In this document: positions 26,333-35,523 of the stretch, piece after piece
Numbering within the stretch: the first letter of the stretch is position 1
Layout of the letters: each line of letters opens with the position of its first letter
Assembly (NCBI RefSeq): GCF_900114045.1
Contig: NZ_FORQ01000001.1
Location: 1,091,662 to 1,155,661 of the forward strand
Direction: 5' to 3'
Source: Kaistella treverensis
GTDB lineage: Bacteria > Bacteroidota > Bacteroidia > Flavobacteriales > Weeksellaceae
Length of the DNA: 64,000 nucleotides
Position numbers and translations under genes: made by a program
The notes under the pieces: model-generated
The model's database searches: none
Seen by the model: only the letters and a program-made list of their open reading frames with translations
What the model was told of the DNA's origin: nothing

Positions 26333-27340
26333 ATGAACTGGACTTTAGGAAATAACTGGTATTTACTTTTGCTGTTGCTTTTGCCGCTGCTGGGAATCAT
26401 TATGTTTCAGTACGTAAAATGGAAAAACCGCCGCAAAGCAGTTTTTGCAGTCGCACGTTTTCAGCAGGAACTTTTTACCAAAAAAAGTGCTTTTTCAATG
26501 TGGCTGCCGATCTTTTACCTGCTTGGAACTTTATTTCTCATCATTTCAATCGTCGATGTTTTAAGCGGTTCCGAGGAAGTGAAAAGCAAGCAGAAAATGA
26601 ATAACGTCATTTTTATGCTCGATGTTTCCAATTCCATGAACGCGCAGGACATCGCGCCGAACCGCCTCGAAGAAGCAAAAAACATCATCGTAAACACGAT
26701 GAATAAAATGACCAACGACAAAGTTGGAATTGTGGTTTTCGCCGGTGATGCAACTTCAATTATGCCTTTAACTACGGATTTTACAGCGGTAGAAACCTAT
26801 CTCGGCGGTGTGGAAACCAGCATCATCAAAACACAGGGCACCGATTTTTTGCAGGGAATGCAGCGCGTGGTTGAAAAATTTAAAAATATTCCGCCCGGCG
26901 CGCGAAAAGTAATCCTGCTAAGCGACGGGGAGGATAATGAAGGAAATGAAAAATCTGCCGTTAAACTGGCAAGAAATGAAGGAATTTCGGTAATCACCGT
27001 GGGGGTTGGTTCTGAAGAAGGCGCACCAATTCCGGAATATGTTTTCGGGCAGCTCATGGGCTATAAAACAGATATTACGGGACAAACCGTGATTTCAAAA
27101 AGGCAGACTTTAGCCCTGAAAAATATTGCTGAATCCACCGGCGGTACTTACGTTGATGGTAATAATCTGGAAAGCGCAACGTCGCAAATCATCGATGGTT
27201 TGAAGGCTTCTGCAAACTCATCTGAAAGCTTTGTAAAATCGAATAACGCCATTCATTATTACCAATATTTTCTGGCCGTTTCAGTCTTCTTTTTTCTGCT
27301 GATATTTCTTTTCAATCCGCGCGGCGAATTTAATATTTAG
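26333..27340 (+). CDS. batB: BatB, VWA-domain membrane protein
   Basis: 335 residues, a paralogue of BatA. It has membrane segments near 10-25, 57-77 and 310-328. The VWA MIDAS motif is D-V-S-N-S-M, followed by A-Q-D-I-A-P-N-R-L and I-L-L-S-D-G-E-D. It probably forms a complex with BatA and BatC. Confidence 0.88.
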   Translation: MNWTLGNNWYLLLLLLLPLLGIIMFQYVKWKNRRKAVFAVARFQQELFTKKSAFSMWLPIFYLLGTLFLIISIVDVLSGSEEVKSKQKMNNVIFMLDVSNSMNAQDIAPNRLEEAKNIIVNTMNKMTNDKVGIVVFAGDATSIMPLTTDFTAVETYLGGVETSIIKTQGTDFLQGMQRVVEKFKNIPPGARKVILLSDGEDNEGNEKSAVKLARNEGISVITVGVGSEEGAPIPEYVFGQLMGYKTDITGQTVISKRQTLALKNIAESTGGTYVDGNNLESATSQIIDGLKASANSSESFVKSNNAIHYYQYFLAVSVFFFLLIFLFNPRGEFNI

Positions 27341-27414
27341 GTGAAACACCTTGATTTCTCATTATTTAACCCAAATTTAACAATTCGTCTCGTGCACTTT
27401 AACATATAAAGGAA

Positions 27415-27422
27415 TATTTTTG
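27415..27422 (+). promoter_or_regulatory. -7 element before batC
   Basis: TATTTTTG, followed by CAGTG and the batC ATG. It gives batC-batD its own promoter inside the cluster, with an essentially leaderless start. Confidence 0.55.
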
Positions 27423-27427
27423 CAGTG

Positions 27428-28168
27428 ATGAATTTAAATTTACTTTTTGCACTCCTTTTGTTTACGTTCGGCGCGGTCTTTCTTTCAGCACAGGAAAACT
27501 ACAATACGCTCGTATACAAGGGTAATCAGGAATTTGACCAACAAAATTATGAATCGGCGTCCAGCAAGTACATGGAGGCTGCAAAACTTAATGAAAAAGA
27601 ATTTACCGCTCATTATAACCTTGGCAACGCTTTGTACAAAAGAAAAATGTACGAAGAAGCGCAGGCAGAGTTTGAAAAAGCAGAAAAATTAGCCACCACT
27701 TTACCCGACAAAAGTGCGGCGCTGTACAATCTTGGCAACAGTTATATGCAGCAGGACAACACCAAAAAAGCTGCAGAACTCTACAAACAATCCCTGAAAC
27801 AGGATCCTTACAACGAAATCATCCGGAAGAATTATGAAATTGCAATGCTGAAAGAAAAGGAAAAGCAGCAGCAAAAAAATCAGAAAAACCAATCCGGTGG
27901 CGGCGGTGACGACAAAAATAAAGATCAAAACAAGGGTAACGAAAAAGGCGATCAGCCAGAGAAACAGGAAGGTGCCGGCCAGCAAGGAAAAGGTGAAGGC
28001 GACGGAAAAGATGAAAACAAAGGAAAAGGCGAAAACTCTGGTAAAATGCCAAAAGATTTAGAAGACGCAATTCTAAACCGCGTTGGCAACAAGGAACGCG
28101 AAACCGCCAAAAGAATTCTAAATAAAAACTCCTATTCGATGCCGCAAAGCAATGAGAAGGATTGGTAA
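27428..28168 (+). CDS. batC: BatC, exported TPR protein
   Basis: 246 residues. Signal peptide about 1-20 (ends V-F-L-S-A-Q). Three or four TPR units follow at about 25-135 (A-H-Y-N-L-G-N-A-L-Y, A-L-Y-N-L-G-N-S-Y). Then comes a low-complexity linker rich in Q, K, G, N, D and E (about 140-205) and a short conserved helix at the end (R-V-G-N-K-E-R-E-T-A-K-R-I-L). ATG at 27428 is preferred to the GTG one codon upstream. The stop overlaps the batD start as TAATG. Confidence 0.85.
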   Translation: MNLNLLFALLLFTFGAVFLSAQENYNTLVYKGNQEFDQQNYESASSKYMEAAKLNEKEFTAHYNLGNALYKRKMYEEAQAEFEKAEKLATTLPDKSAALYNLGNSYMQQDNTKKAAELYKQSLKQDPYNEIIRKNYEIAMLKEKEKQQQKNQKNQSGGGGDDKNKDQNKGNEKGDQPEKQEGAGQQGKGEGDGKDENKGKGENSGKMPKDLEDAILNRVGNKERETAKRILNKNSYSMPQSNEKDW

Positions 28169-29904
28169 TGCATAAAAAAATCCCCCACATATTATTTCTC
28201 TTTCTCGCGGTACTTGGCTATGGTCAGGTAAAACTGGCGATTTCGGAAGTGAAAGACCTGAAAGTGAATCAGCGTTTTAAGCTGACGGTGCTTTTGGAAA
28301 TCAGTGGTGAAAATATGGAGCAGGAAACTCCGCTGCAGGCGCCCGATCTTTCGAAATTTGACATCATCGGCAGCGCCTCGGAACGCAATATCATTGAACT
28401 TGATCGTCAGAAAGGAACAATCATCGATCAGCTGGTTTATCAGTGGGTTTTGGCGCCAAAGCATGCCGGTAAAGTGAAAATCGGTTCCGTACTCGTAACG
28501 GTAAATGGAAAAATCTACAAAACCGAACCTTTCGATGTTACCGTAAAAGATAGCGAACGCAGCCAGACTGTCGCGGACAATAACGATAGTGATGATCTTT
28601 ACCTTAACCTAGAAGTTCAGGATAAAGAAGTCTATAAAAACCAACCGGTAACCGCGGTATTGCGCGCTTACAGCCGGAATTACAACAACTTCAGGAAAGT
28701 CGGCAGAATACACCCGAGTTCGCAAAGAAACATGAACATCAAACCGGTTTCATTTGCAAAATCGGAGATTGAATCGCGCGAAGGTATTGCCTCACAGGTA
28801 ATCGGCGTGTTCATGATTTTCCCGAAAGAAGCCGGCGCGGTAGAAATCATGCCCATTTCGGCCTCTTTTTCCCCAAAATCTACACCGGTAACAATTTCAT
28901 CAAATCCGGTGAAGATTAAGGTGAAAAAACTTCCTGCTGGAATGCCGGAAACCTATAAAAATGCGGTGGGCAACTTTGCCGTGGAACTCAGCAGAAAAAA
29001 TGGTGATCAGCTTTTGGAAATCGATAAACCACTCAGTATTGTTTTGAAAGTTTCCGGAAAAGGAAATATAGAATCATTGGTTTTGCCGAAACTGGAGCAG
29101 TCACCGGATTATATCTTCTACGAACCGAAAATCACCGTGCAATCATCGGCCAAAGAAAAAGGTCTTACCGGTTTTGTAAGTTCCGAATATGTGGTAGTTC
29201 CGAAAAAAACCGGCTTAATACGGGTAAAATTTGAAGATTTTTCATTCTTCGATCCTGCGCTTCAAACCTACACCGATTTGGGCGTTCAGCAACTCGAACT
29301 TGATGTTAAAACGCCGCAGCAAATTGCGGAAGCAAAATCTACTTTAGAAAAAGTAAATGATTACACGAACAATGTCTTGGAAACGGTAAACACACCGGTT
29401 TTGCAGACCAAACATTTAAAGGTTCAGGAGAAAGAAAATATCAACTGGAAAATTGTTGCCGGCAACCTGGCTTTGCTCAGCACTTTCGCCATGCTGTTTT
29501 TCCTTGTCATCAGAAAAAACGAAAAGAAGAAACTGAAAAAAACACCCGTTTTACAGCCAATTTCTTCGATTGCTGAAACCGAAGAGGTGATTCGCAAAAA
29601 AATGGTCAATCACCTCGAAGAAAATATACAATATTTAAAAATTCTAAAAGATCGCAAAGATTATTCAACCTTCTTTTCAACCTACGAAGAGCTGTTGCGC
29701 GAGGCAATGGCGATTTATGGTGTAACCGACGACAAAGCTTTCAGAAGTCAGCTGGAAGCAGCGAAAGGCTCATATTTTACGGAAAAATACCGCAATCTTT
29801 CAGAGCGTATTCAGATGGAAAAATATTCACCAATTCGTTCAGACGAAGAAATTCAGGAGTTGTTTGAAGCCATCAAAACAATATTTTCAGACATTAACAA
29901 ATAA
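28168..29904 (+). CDS. batD: BatD, large exported membrane protein
   Basis: 578 residues. A signal peptide (about 1-20) is followed by a long beta-sandwich periplasmic region (about 20-400), one membrane segment (about 430-450) and a cytoplasmic helical domain. This is the BatD architecture. The ATG at 28168 overlaps the batC stop by one base (TAATG), meaning translational coupling; a TTG two codons earlier is unlikely. Confidence 0.85.
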   Translation: MHKKIPHILFLFLAVLGYGQVKLAISEVKDLKVNQRFKLTVLLEISGENMEQETPLQAPDLSKFDIIGSASERNIIELDRQKGTIIDQLVYQWVLAPKHAGKVKIGSVLVTVNGKIYKTEPFDVTVKDSERSQTVADNNDSDDLYLNLEVQDKEVYKNQPVTAVLRAYSRNYNNFRKVGRIHPSSQRNMNIKPVSFAKSEIESREGIASQVIGVFMIFPKEAGAVEIMPISASFSPKSTPVTISSNPVKIKVKKLPAGMPETYKNAVGNFAVELSRKNGDQLLEIDKPLSIVLKVSGKGNIESLVLPKLEQSPDYIFYEPKITVQSSAKEKGLTGFVSSEYVVVPKKTGLIRVKFEDFSFFDPALQTYTDLGVQQLELDVKTPQQIAEAKSTLEKVNDYTNNVLETVNTPVLQTKHLKVQEKENINWKIVAGNLALLSTFAMLFFLVIRKNEKKKLKKTPVLQPISSIAETEEVIRKKMVNHLEENIQYLKILKDRKDYSTFFSTYEELLREAMAIYGVTDDKAFRSQLEAAKGSYFTEKYRNLSERIQMEKYSPIRSDEEIQELFEAIKTIFSDINK

Positions 29905-29918
29905 TCATTTATTTTTTA

Positions 29919-29926
29919 TATTTTTG
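29919..29926 (+). promoter_or_regulatory. -7 element of the MarC gene
   Basis: TATTTTTG, 21 bases before the ATG at 29948. Confidence 0.5.
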
Positions 29927-29947
29927 CGAAATTAATAAAACCAGAAA

Positions 29948-30544
29948 ATGTTTGAATTTTTCTCTGTGAAAGAAACGCTCACCGCGACCATGATTCTTTT
30001 TGCTGTCATTGATATAGTTGGTTCCGTACCAATAATCGTGGGTCTGAAAAAGAAATTCGGCAAAATTGAAGCGGAACGTGCAACGATAGTTGCCGGAATT
30101 CTAATGATTGCGTTTCTGTTTATCGGGAATAATATTTTAAAACTAATCGGTGTTGACGTGAATTCCTTCGCGATCGCAGGTGCTTTCGTCATTTTTATCA
30201 TCGCAATTGAAATGATTTTAGGAATTGAAATCCAGAAAAATGCGGAGTCAAAATCTGCTTCGATTGTGCCCATCGCATTTCCCTTGATTGCGGGCGCCGG
30301 AACATTAACTACAACGCTTTCACTTCGCGCGGAGTATCACGATATCAACATTATTGCAGGCATCATTCTCAACACAATTTTCGTATATTTGGTACTGAAA
30401 TCAGCAAACTGGCTCGAAAACAAATTGGGAGACGGTACTTTGCAGGTTTTACAGAAGGTTTTTGGTATTATTTTGCTGGCAATTTCCATAAAATTATTTA
30501 CCGCAAATTTCGCCCAACTTTTTTCAACGTACGTTAAATTTTAA
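29948..30544 (+). CDS. MarC family membrane protein
   Basis: 198 residues, six predicted membrane segments, with the MarC/NAAT-like features I-D-I-V-G-S-V-P-I and I-A-F-P-L-I-A-G-A-G-T-L-T-T. The family was once thought to give multiple-antibiotic resistance, but its function is unknown. It is followed after 9 bases by a small membrane protein gene. Confidence 0.85.
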   Translation: MFEFFSVKETLTATMILFAVIDIVGSVPIIVGLKKKFGKIEAERATIVAGILMIAFLFIGNNILKLIGVDVNSFAIAGAFVIFIIAIEMILGIEIQKNAESKSASIVPIAFPLIAGAGTLTTTLSLRAEYHDINIIAGIILNTIFVYLVLKSANWLENKLGDGTLQVLQKVFGIILLAISIKLFTANFAQLFSTYVKF

Positions 30545-30553
30545 TCAGGAAAA

Positions 30554-30748
30554 ATGCAACTCTTTTATAAAATATTCTTAGCGCTTTTTGTAATTTTTAT
30601 AAGTTTCAACCTGTACAGAATGGAATGGAATCTTGGTTTCTGGCATGAAGAAAATTCAAAATTCATCCTTTCTATATCTGCGGCAATTCTGGGAATTATC
30701 GTGATTTACGTTCTTCACACGATGAGCCGTTTGGCGCAGAAAAAATAA
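30554..30748 (+). CDS. Small two-helix membrane protein
   Basis: 64 residues with hydrophobic segments at about 6-20 and 38-55 and a charged C-terminus (R-L-A-Q-K-K). It follows MarC by 9 bases, with AGGA before the ATG, so it is co-transcribed. I do not recognise the family. Confidence 0.6.
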   Translation: MQLFYKIFLALFVIFISFNLYRMEWNLGFWHEENSKFILSISAAILGIIVIYVLHTMSRLAQKK

Positions 30749-30753
30749 TACTG

Positions 30754-31806
30754 CTAAAACTTCATCACATCTTTTACAACACCGTTATTTTGCGTGTGTT
30801 GCAGCAATTCTTTGATAATAAATTCTTGAAGTACATCCTCTTTCTCGTTTGCCGGAAACAAAAGGTGGACATTCGCACCTGCATCAAGCGTAAAAAAGAG
30901 CGGTAAACCAGTTTTTTTCCGGAAATCCCAGATTTTATTGATAACAGCTAAAGTTCCGGTTTTCATTAAAATAAAGGCCGGATCGCTCACCATCATCATG
31001 GCGTGAAGTGTCAGCGCTTCGTGTTCCACCAGTTTAATAAAACTATTTATATCGCCTGATTTGAGGATATTTTTCAGTTTTGAAAAACTTTCGTGGGCTT
31101 CCTGAAAACGTCTTTCCGCGTACGGATTTGTATTCATCAAACCGTGACCAACACTGGAACTTACGGATTTTTCGCCTTCGTGAATGAGCAAAACCCAATC
31201 ATTAAAACTTCGGAAAATTTCGTGAATTTTCTCGCTTGGATATGGAGTCGCAAAAAGATCCGAACTTCCGTCAACTTCCACAGTTTCGCCCCAAACCACC
31301 AAACCATTATAAAGACTTCGGCACGCACTTCCACTGCCAAGTCTTGCTAAAAAACTGGCTTTTTTCAAGGAGAATTTCGGGTCATTACAACCGGAAAAGG
31401 AATCATCCAAACGCAACAGACATTTCGCAATAGCGCCAAAACCTGAAGCCGAACTTGCAATTCCGGAGCTGTGCGGAAATGTATTTTCAGTTTTAATGAT
31501 ATATTTTCCTTTTAAAATCCAGGGTAAATATTCCTCGATTTTTTTAAAATAATTCTCGATTTTCTCCGCGAATTTTGGTTCTTCTTTTCCGGCAAGATAA
31601 GTTTCTACCGAAAATTTTTCATCCGCAAAAAACTCCATTTCCGTATTCGTTTTACATATTTGCAAAGTGTAGGAAATGCTCGGATTTGCCGGAATCTGGT
31701 TTTCGTATTTGCCCCAATATTTAATTAAAGCAATATTGGACGGGCAGCTTTCGGTAACTTTTTGGTCACTGATTTCAAAAGATTTTTTACCGGTAAATTC
31801 ACTCAT
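30754..31806 (-). CDS. mvaD: Diphosphomevalonate decarboxylase
   Basis: 350 residues of the GHMP-kinase superfamily. It shows ESCPSNIALIKYWGK near residue 16 and the phosphate-binding loop region F-P-H-S-S-G-I-A-S-S-A-S-G-F, as in diphosphomevalonate decarboxylase, which makes isopentenyl diphosphate with ATP. Flavobacteriia use the mevalonate pathway, so this fits. It lies 32 bases after the acyl-CoA ligase gene on the same strand. Convergent with the small membrane protein, with 5 bases between the stops. Confidence 0.88.
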   Translation of the reverse strand: MSEFTGKKSFEISDQKVTESCPSNIALIKYWGKYENQIPANPSISYTLQICKTNTEMEFFADEKFSVETYLAGKEEPKFAEKIENYFKKIEEYLPWILKGKYIIKTENTFPHSSGIASSASGFGAIAKCLLRLDDSFSGCNDPKFSLKKASFLARLGSGSACRSLYNGLVVWGETVEVDGSSDLFATPYPSEKIHEIFRSFNDWVLLIHEGEKSVSSSVGHGLMNTNPYAERRFQEAHESFSKLKNILKSGDINSFIKLVEHEALTLHAMMMVSDPAFILMKTGTLAVINKIWDFRKKTGLPLFFTLDAGANVHLLFPANEKEDVLQEFIIKELLQHTQNNGVVKDVMKF

Positions 31807-31838
31807 TTTTTGCGTTTTAACATTTTAAAAAAAAGGCC

Positions 31839-33611
31839 TTAATGTGCCGAAGAATTATACATTTTATCTACTAAATCTGCATATTTCTGCATCACAACAT
31901 TTCTCTTCACTTTTAGCGTCGGTGTAATTTCGCCCGTCGTAATCTCAAATTCTGACGACATTAAGACGAATTTTTTGATTTTTTCAAAACCGGACAGATT
32001 CTGCTGAATCTCTTCAATTTTTTGGCTGTAAAACTCCTTAATTTTTTCAAGATTTACAATTTCTTTCCAAGTCGTAAAAGGGATATTCATTTTGGAAAGC
32101 TGGTCTTTTAAAGCTTCAAAATTTGGGATAATCATCGCCGTAACGTACGGTTTTCCTTCTGCAATCACCATTACCTGGTTGATGTAGTTGTTGTTTGAAA
32201 GAAGGTTTTCAATCGGTTGCGGAGCGACATATTTTCCGTTCGAGGTTTTCATTAAATCCTTGATGCGGTCCGTAATATACAGATTTCCGGCTTCGTCAAA
32301 TTTACCAGCGTCACCTGTTCGGAACCAGCCGTCTTCGGTGAAAACTTCTGCTGTTTCCTCAGGTTTTTTATAATAGCCTTTCATTATTCCGCTGCCTTTT
32401 GCTAAAATTTCATCGTTTTCACCAATTTTAATTTTAGTGTCGCCCAGCGGAATTCCAGCGGAACCGTGAACGTAATGTTTAAACGGAAAAGCCGTCAAAG
32501 TCGCGGTAGTTTCGGTAAGTCCGTAACCGACCGTGATGTGAATTCCAATTGCATCGAAAAAGCGCGTGACCTCCGGCGAAACCGAAGCGCCGCCACACGG
32601 CATAAACCAAAGGTTTCCGCCCATTTTGTTTTTAATTTTATTAAAAACAAGCATTCCCGCTAGCGAATTTTTTATTTGAAGCGAAAACGGAATATTCTGA
32701 TCCAATCTTTTCAGCTCTGCAACCTGACTTCCTGTTTCCAGCGCCCAGTTAAAAATTTTCTTTTTCGTCGCGGAACTGGAATTTGCCATTTCGTGGACGC
32801 CGGCGTAAATTTTTTGGTAAAACCGCGGCACGGCACACATAATTGTTGGTTTTATTTCCGATAAAGCACTGGCGATTAATTTGGTATTTTCCAGGAAATA
32901 AACCTTTGCACCGCCTGATAATGCGAGCAAAGTCCAGCTGCGCTCAAAGATGTGCGTGAGCGGTAAAAAGGCCAGTGAAGTTTCATTTTCGAAATTTGTA
33001 AATTTGAAAAAATCAAAATGCGCTTTCACCGACTGGTGAAAATTTCCGTGCGTAATCATGACGCCTTTCGGAACGCCGGTGGTGCCGGAAGTGTAAATTA
33101 TGGTGGCTAAATCTTCATTATTTTTCGGTGAAATTTCAAGCTCGTCCGTACTTTTTTTAATGAAATCTTCCAGATACTGGCTGGTTTCTTTTTTAATCCA
33201 GATTGATTTTTTTGCCACAATTATTTGCTGCAAAAAGCGGCTATTTTCTAAAATTTCAAAAGCTGCATCGTATTGTTCCTGATTTCCTACCAAAATTATT
33301 TTGCATTCCGATTCTTCCAAAATATATTGCGCTTGTTCTTTATTATTGGTAGAATAAATCGGCACTGTGATAGCGCCAATGGATAAAATAGCAAGGTCAA
33401 AAGTGATCCATTCCGCCGAATTATCAGAGTAAATGGCGACAAGGTCACCTTCTGCAATTCCGGCGTTCAGCAAAGCATTCCCTGTTTTGAAAACGGAACG
33501 GCGGAAAACCGGCCAGGAAATTTCCATCCACTTATCTTTTTTCTTAAAGCCGATTGCGGATTTTGTAGGGTATTTTTCGCTATTTGAGTTTAAAAATTCT
33601 GCAATATTCAT
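31839..33611 (-). CDS. Long-chain acyl-CoA synthetase (AMP-binding)
   Basis: 590 residues of the ANL superfamily. The adenylation P-loop is YTSGTTGVPKGVM; G-Y-G-L-T-E-T-T follows, then the W-F-R-T-G-D hinge and a K-residue region D-L-M-K-T-S-N-G-K-Y-V-A-P. Closest in style to FadD15/FACL-type long-chain fatty acid-CoA ligases of Bacteroidota. Its ATG overlaps the epimerase stop by four bases, so they are coupled. Chain-length preference is not readable. Confidence 0.88.
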   Translation of the reverse strand: MNIAEFLNSNSEKYPTKSAIGFKKKDKWMEISWPVFRRSVFKTGNALLNAGIAEGDLVAIYSDNSAEWITFDLAILSIGAITVPIYSTNNKEQAQYILEESECKIILVGNQEQYDAAFEILENSRFLQQIIVAKKSIWIKKETSQYLEDFIKKSTDELEISPKNNEDLATIIYTSGTTGVPKGVMITHGNFHQSVKAHFDFFKFTNFENETSLAFLPLTHIFERSWTLLALSGGAKVYFLENTKLIASALSEIKPTIMCAVPRFYQKIYAGVHEMANSSSATKKKIFNWALETGSQVAELKRLDQNIPFSLQIKNSLAGMLVFNKIKNKMGGNLWFMPCGGASVSPEVTRFFDAIGIHITVGYGLTETTATLTAFPFKHYVHGSAGIPLGDTKIKIGENDEILAKGSGIMKGYYKKPEETAEVFTEDGWFRTGDAGKFDEAGNLYITDRIKDLMKTSNGKYVAPQPIENLLSNNNYINQVMVIAEGKPYVTAMIIPNFEALKDQLSKMNIPFTTWKEIVNLEKIKEFYSQKIEEIQQNLSGFEKIKKFVLMSSEFEITTGEITPTLKVKRNVVMQKYADLVDKMYNSSAH

Positions 33612-34618
33612 AATGACGGGTGATCAGAGATATAGTTTTTCAGGTGAAAGTTGAGACTTTCGAAAACCGGTATAAATTTGTAATTGAGTTCTTTTTTTAT
33701 TTTTTCGCTGGAAACCACGTGATGCGACGTTACAGTTTCCAAGTTCACTTTATTCAGCATACGAAGTTTCGGAAAAAGCCAACCTAAAATAATGTTCAAA
33801 AAATAGCCGATTTTAAGAATATAATCTGGTATAAGCTTCGCTTTTGATTTGCGGAGTTTTTGCCGCACAAAGTTTGAAACTTCCAACAGTCTTTCTGTCG
33901 ATGAAATGACGATAAATCTTTCATCGAAAACTTCTTTTTCCATCAGTTTCACAGCAATTTCAGCAACATCGCGAACATCAACATACGCCGAACTTCCACT
34001 CATGGCGTAAGGATATTTTGCTAAAGCGCTGAACATTTCACCACTACTCGCTTCCCAGTTTCCGCTGCCGATAATGACGCCGGGATTGAGAATTACTGTG
34101 TTTAAACCTTCGGCAGATGCACGCCAGACTTCCATTTCAGAAAAATGCTTGGAGCGTGCGTACGGCGAATGATCAACTTTCGGATTATAGTTGGCATCCT
34201 CAGTGACTTCACCTTTTTCATTAACGCCGTCTAACACCGCGGTGGAACTTACGAAGCACAACTTTTTCACCGTAGAAGTTTCAATCGCGAAAAGTAAGTT
34301 TCTGGTGCCAGCAATATTGGTGTGGTACATCGCGCGGCGGTCCTTCGGATGAAAACTTACTTTTGCTGCGCAATGGTAAACTTCCGTAATGCCAGTCAAC
34401 GCGTTTTGAAGCGACAAAATATCTTCGAAATCCACATCCAACCATTCGACCTGGTCGAAATATTCTTTTGGATTTTCGGTGTAAAAACGGTAAGAATTTT
34501 CAACTTCCTTTAAATTGCTCGTTGCGCGTTTGGTTGCCCGCACTTTTTTACCGCGTTTCAGCAAATCTAAAACGATAACGCGGCCGAGAATTCCTGTTGC
34601 GCCTGTGACTAAAACCAT
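33608..34618 (-). CDS. NAD-dependent epimerase/dehydratase (extended SDR)
   Basis: 336 residues. Rossmann motif V-T-G-A-T-G-I-L-G near the N-terminus and active-site Y-A-R-S-K in the middle place it in the extended short-chain dehydrogenases. Its best-known relatives act on nucleotide sugars, sterols or dihydroflavonols. Coupling to an acyl-CoA ligase hints at lipid metabolism, which is only inference. Confidence 0.82.
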   Translation of the reverse strand: MVLVTGATGILGRVIVLDLLKRGKKVRATKRATSNLKEVENSYRFYTENPKEYFDQVEWLDVDFEDILSLQNALTGITEVYHCAAKVSFHPKDRRAMYHTNIAGTRNLLFAIETSTVKKLCFVSSTAVLDGVNEKGEVTEDANYNPKVDHSPYARSKHFSEMEVWRASAEGLNTVILNPGVIIGSGNWEASSGEMFSALAKYPYAMSGSSAYVDVRDVAEIAVKLMEKEVFDERFIVISSTERLLEVSNFVRQKLRKSKAKLIPDYILKIGYFLNIILGWLFPKLRMLNKVNLETVTSHHVVSSEKIKKELNYKFIPVFESLNFHLKNYISDHPSL

Positions 34619-34657
34619 ATTTTAATTAAAGAAGTTGATTCAGAAATTTGGAAAAAT

Positions 34658-35437
34658 TCAGGCTTTTAACAGGAAATTTTTCACCACTTCATTAAAGTCC
34701 GTCGGGTTTTCTGCCTGCACCCAATGACCCGCGTTTTTAATGGTTGCCACGCTGGAATTAGGAAACTGCTGTTTGATCTGAAATTCGTCCTGCGGCAAAA
34801 TATACTGTGATTTTTCACCGGAAATAAATAAAGTTTCGCCGCTGAAAACACCGAATTTTATCGCATTCGAAACAAATTCCTCATATTTTTCAGACAGGGT
34901 TTTTAAATTAAAACGCCAGTCCAGTTTTTTATCATCGGTCCAGTAAAGGTTTTTGGTTAAAAATAAAATCACCGACTTTTCCGGAATATATTGCGAGAGC
35001 ACGTCTTCAACCTGTTGTCTGGATGTCGCGGTGGAGAAATCTACACTTTCCAGCGCCTTTAAAATGCCCTGATGATGCGGCGGATATGCTTTTGGCGAAA
35101 TATCTACCACGATTAATTTATTAACTTTCACCGGATATTTAATAGCAAACTGCATTACCGCTTTTCCCCCGAGCGAATGTCCCAAAAGATTGATTTTTTC
35201 GAGGCCGTGAAATTCCATATAATGCAAGATGTCGTGCGCTAAATCGTCGTGTGACATTTGCGGTGAATGAAAACTTTTTCCGTGGTTGCGCAAATCCAGC
35301 AGATGAACCGGGAGAAATTCGCCCATTTCCTTACCAAAACTTCCCCAGTTATCCAGCATTCCGAACAAACCGTGAAAAACCAGAAGCGGAATTCCGGCTT
35401 TTTCCTGTCCATATATTTTTGAGTGTAGAATTTCCAT
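34658..35437 (-). CDS. Alpha/beta-fold hydrolase (YbfF-like)
   Basis: 259 residues. Oxyanion region F-H-G-L-F-G, nucleophile elbow L-L-G-H-S-L-G-G, and the catalytic His in N-A-G-H-W-V-Q-A. The L-D-R-N-H-like segment (L-L-D-L-R-N-H-G-K-S) resembles YbfF/ABHD11-type esterases. It has its own TAATTTTG promoter element upstream and lies 39 bases before the epimerase gene. Confidence 0.83.
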   Translation of the reverse strand: MEILHSKIYGQEKAGIPLLVFHGLFGMLDNWGSFGKEMGEFLPVHLLDLRNHGKSFHSPQMSHDDLAHDILHYMEFHGLEKINLLGHSLGGKAVMQFAIKYPVKVNKLIVVDISPKAYPPHHQGILKALESVDFSTATSRQQVEDVLSQYIPEKSVILFLTKNLYWTDDKKLDWRFNLKTLSEKYEEFVSNAIKFGVFSGETLFISGEKSQYILPQDEFQIKQQFPNSSVATIKNAGHWVQAENPTDFNEVVKNFLLKA

Positions 35438-35453
35438 GAAAAATTATATAGTT

Positions 35454-35461
35454 CAAAATTA
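35454..35461 (-). promoter_or_regulatory. -7 element of the hydrolase gene
   Basis: TAATTTTG on the minus strand, 16 bases before the hydrolase ATG. It may start an operon through the epimerase, acyl-CoA ligase and mvaD. Confidence 0.5.
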
Positions 35462-35523
35462 CGTTAAATATTGATGTTTAGCACCGATAAAAATTCCGGC
35501 TTAAAACGACCTTTTTTTCTGAA

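Noticed and set aside
23237..30544. A defence role for the MoxR-DUF58-VWA run
   Set aside because: MoxR and VWA modules occur in some phage-defence systems, but gene order and content here are those of the Bacteroidota Bat aerotolerance cluster in core chromosome.
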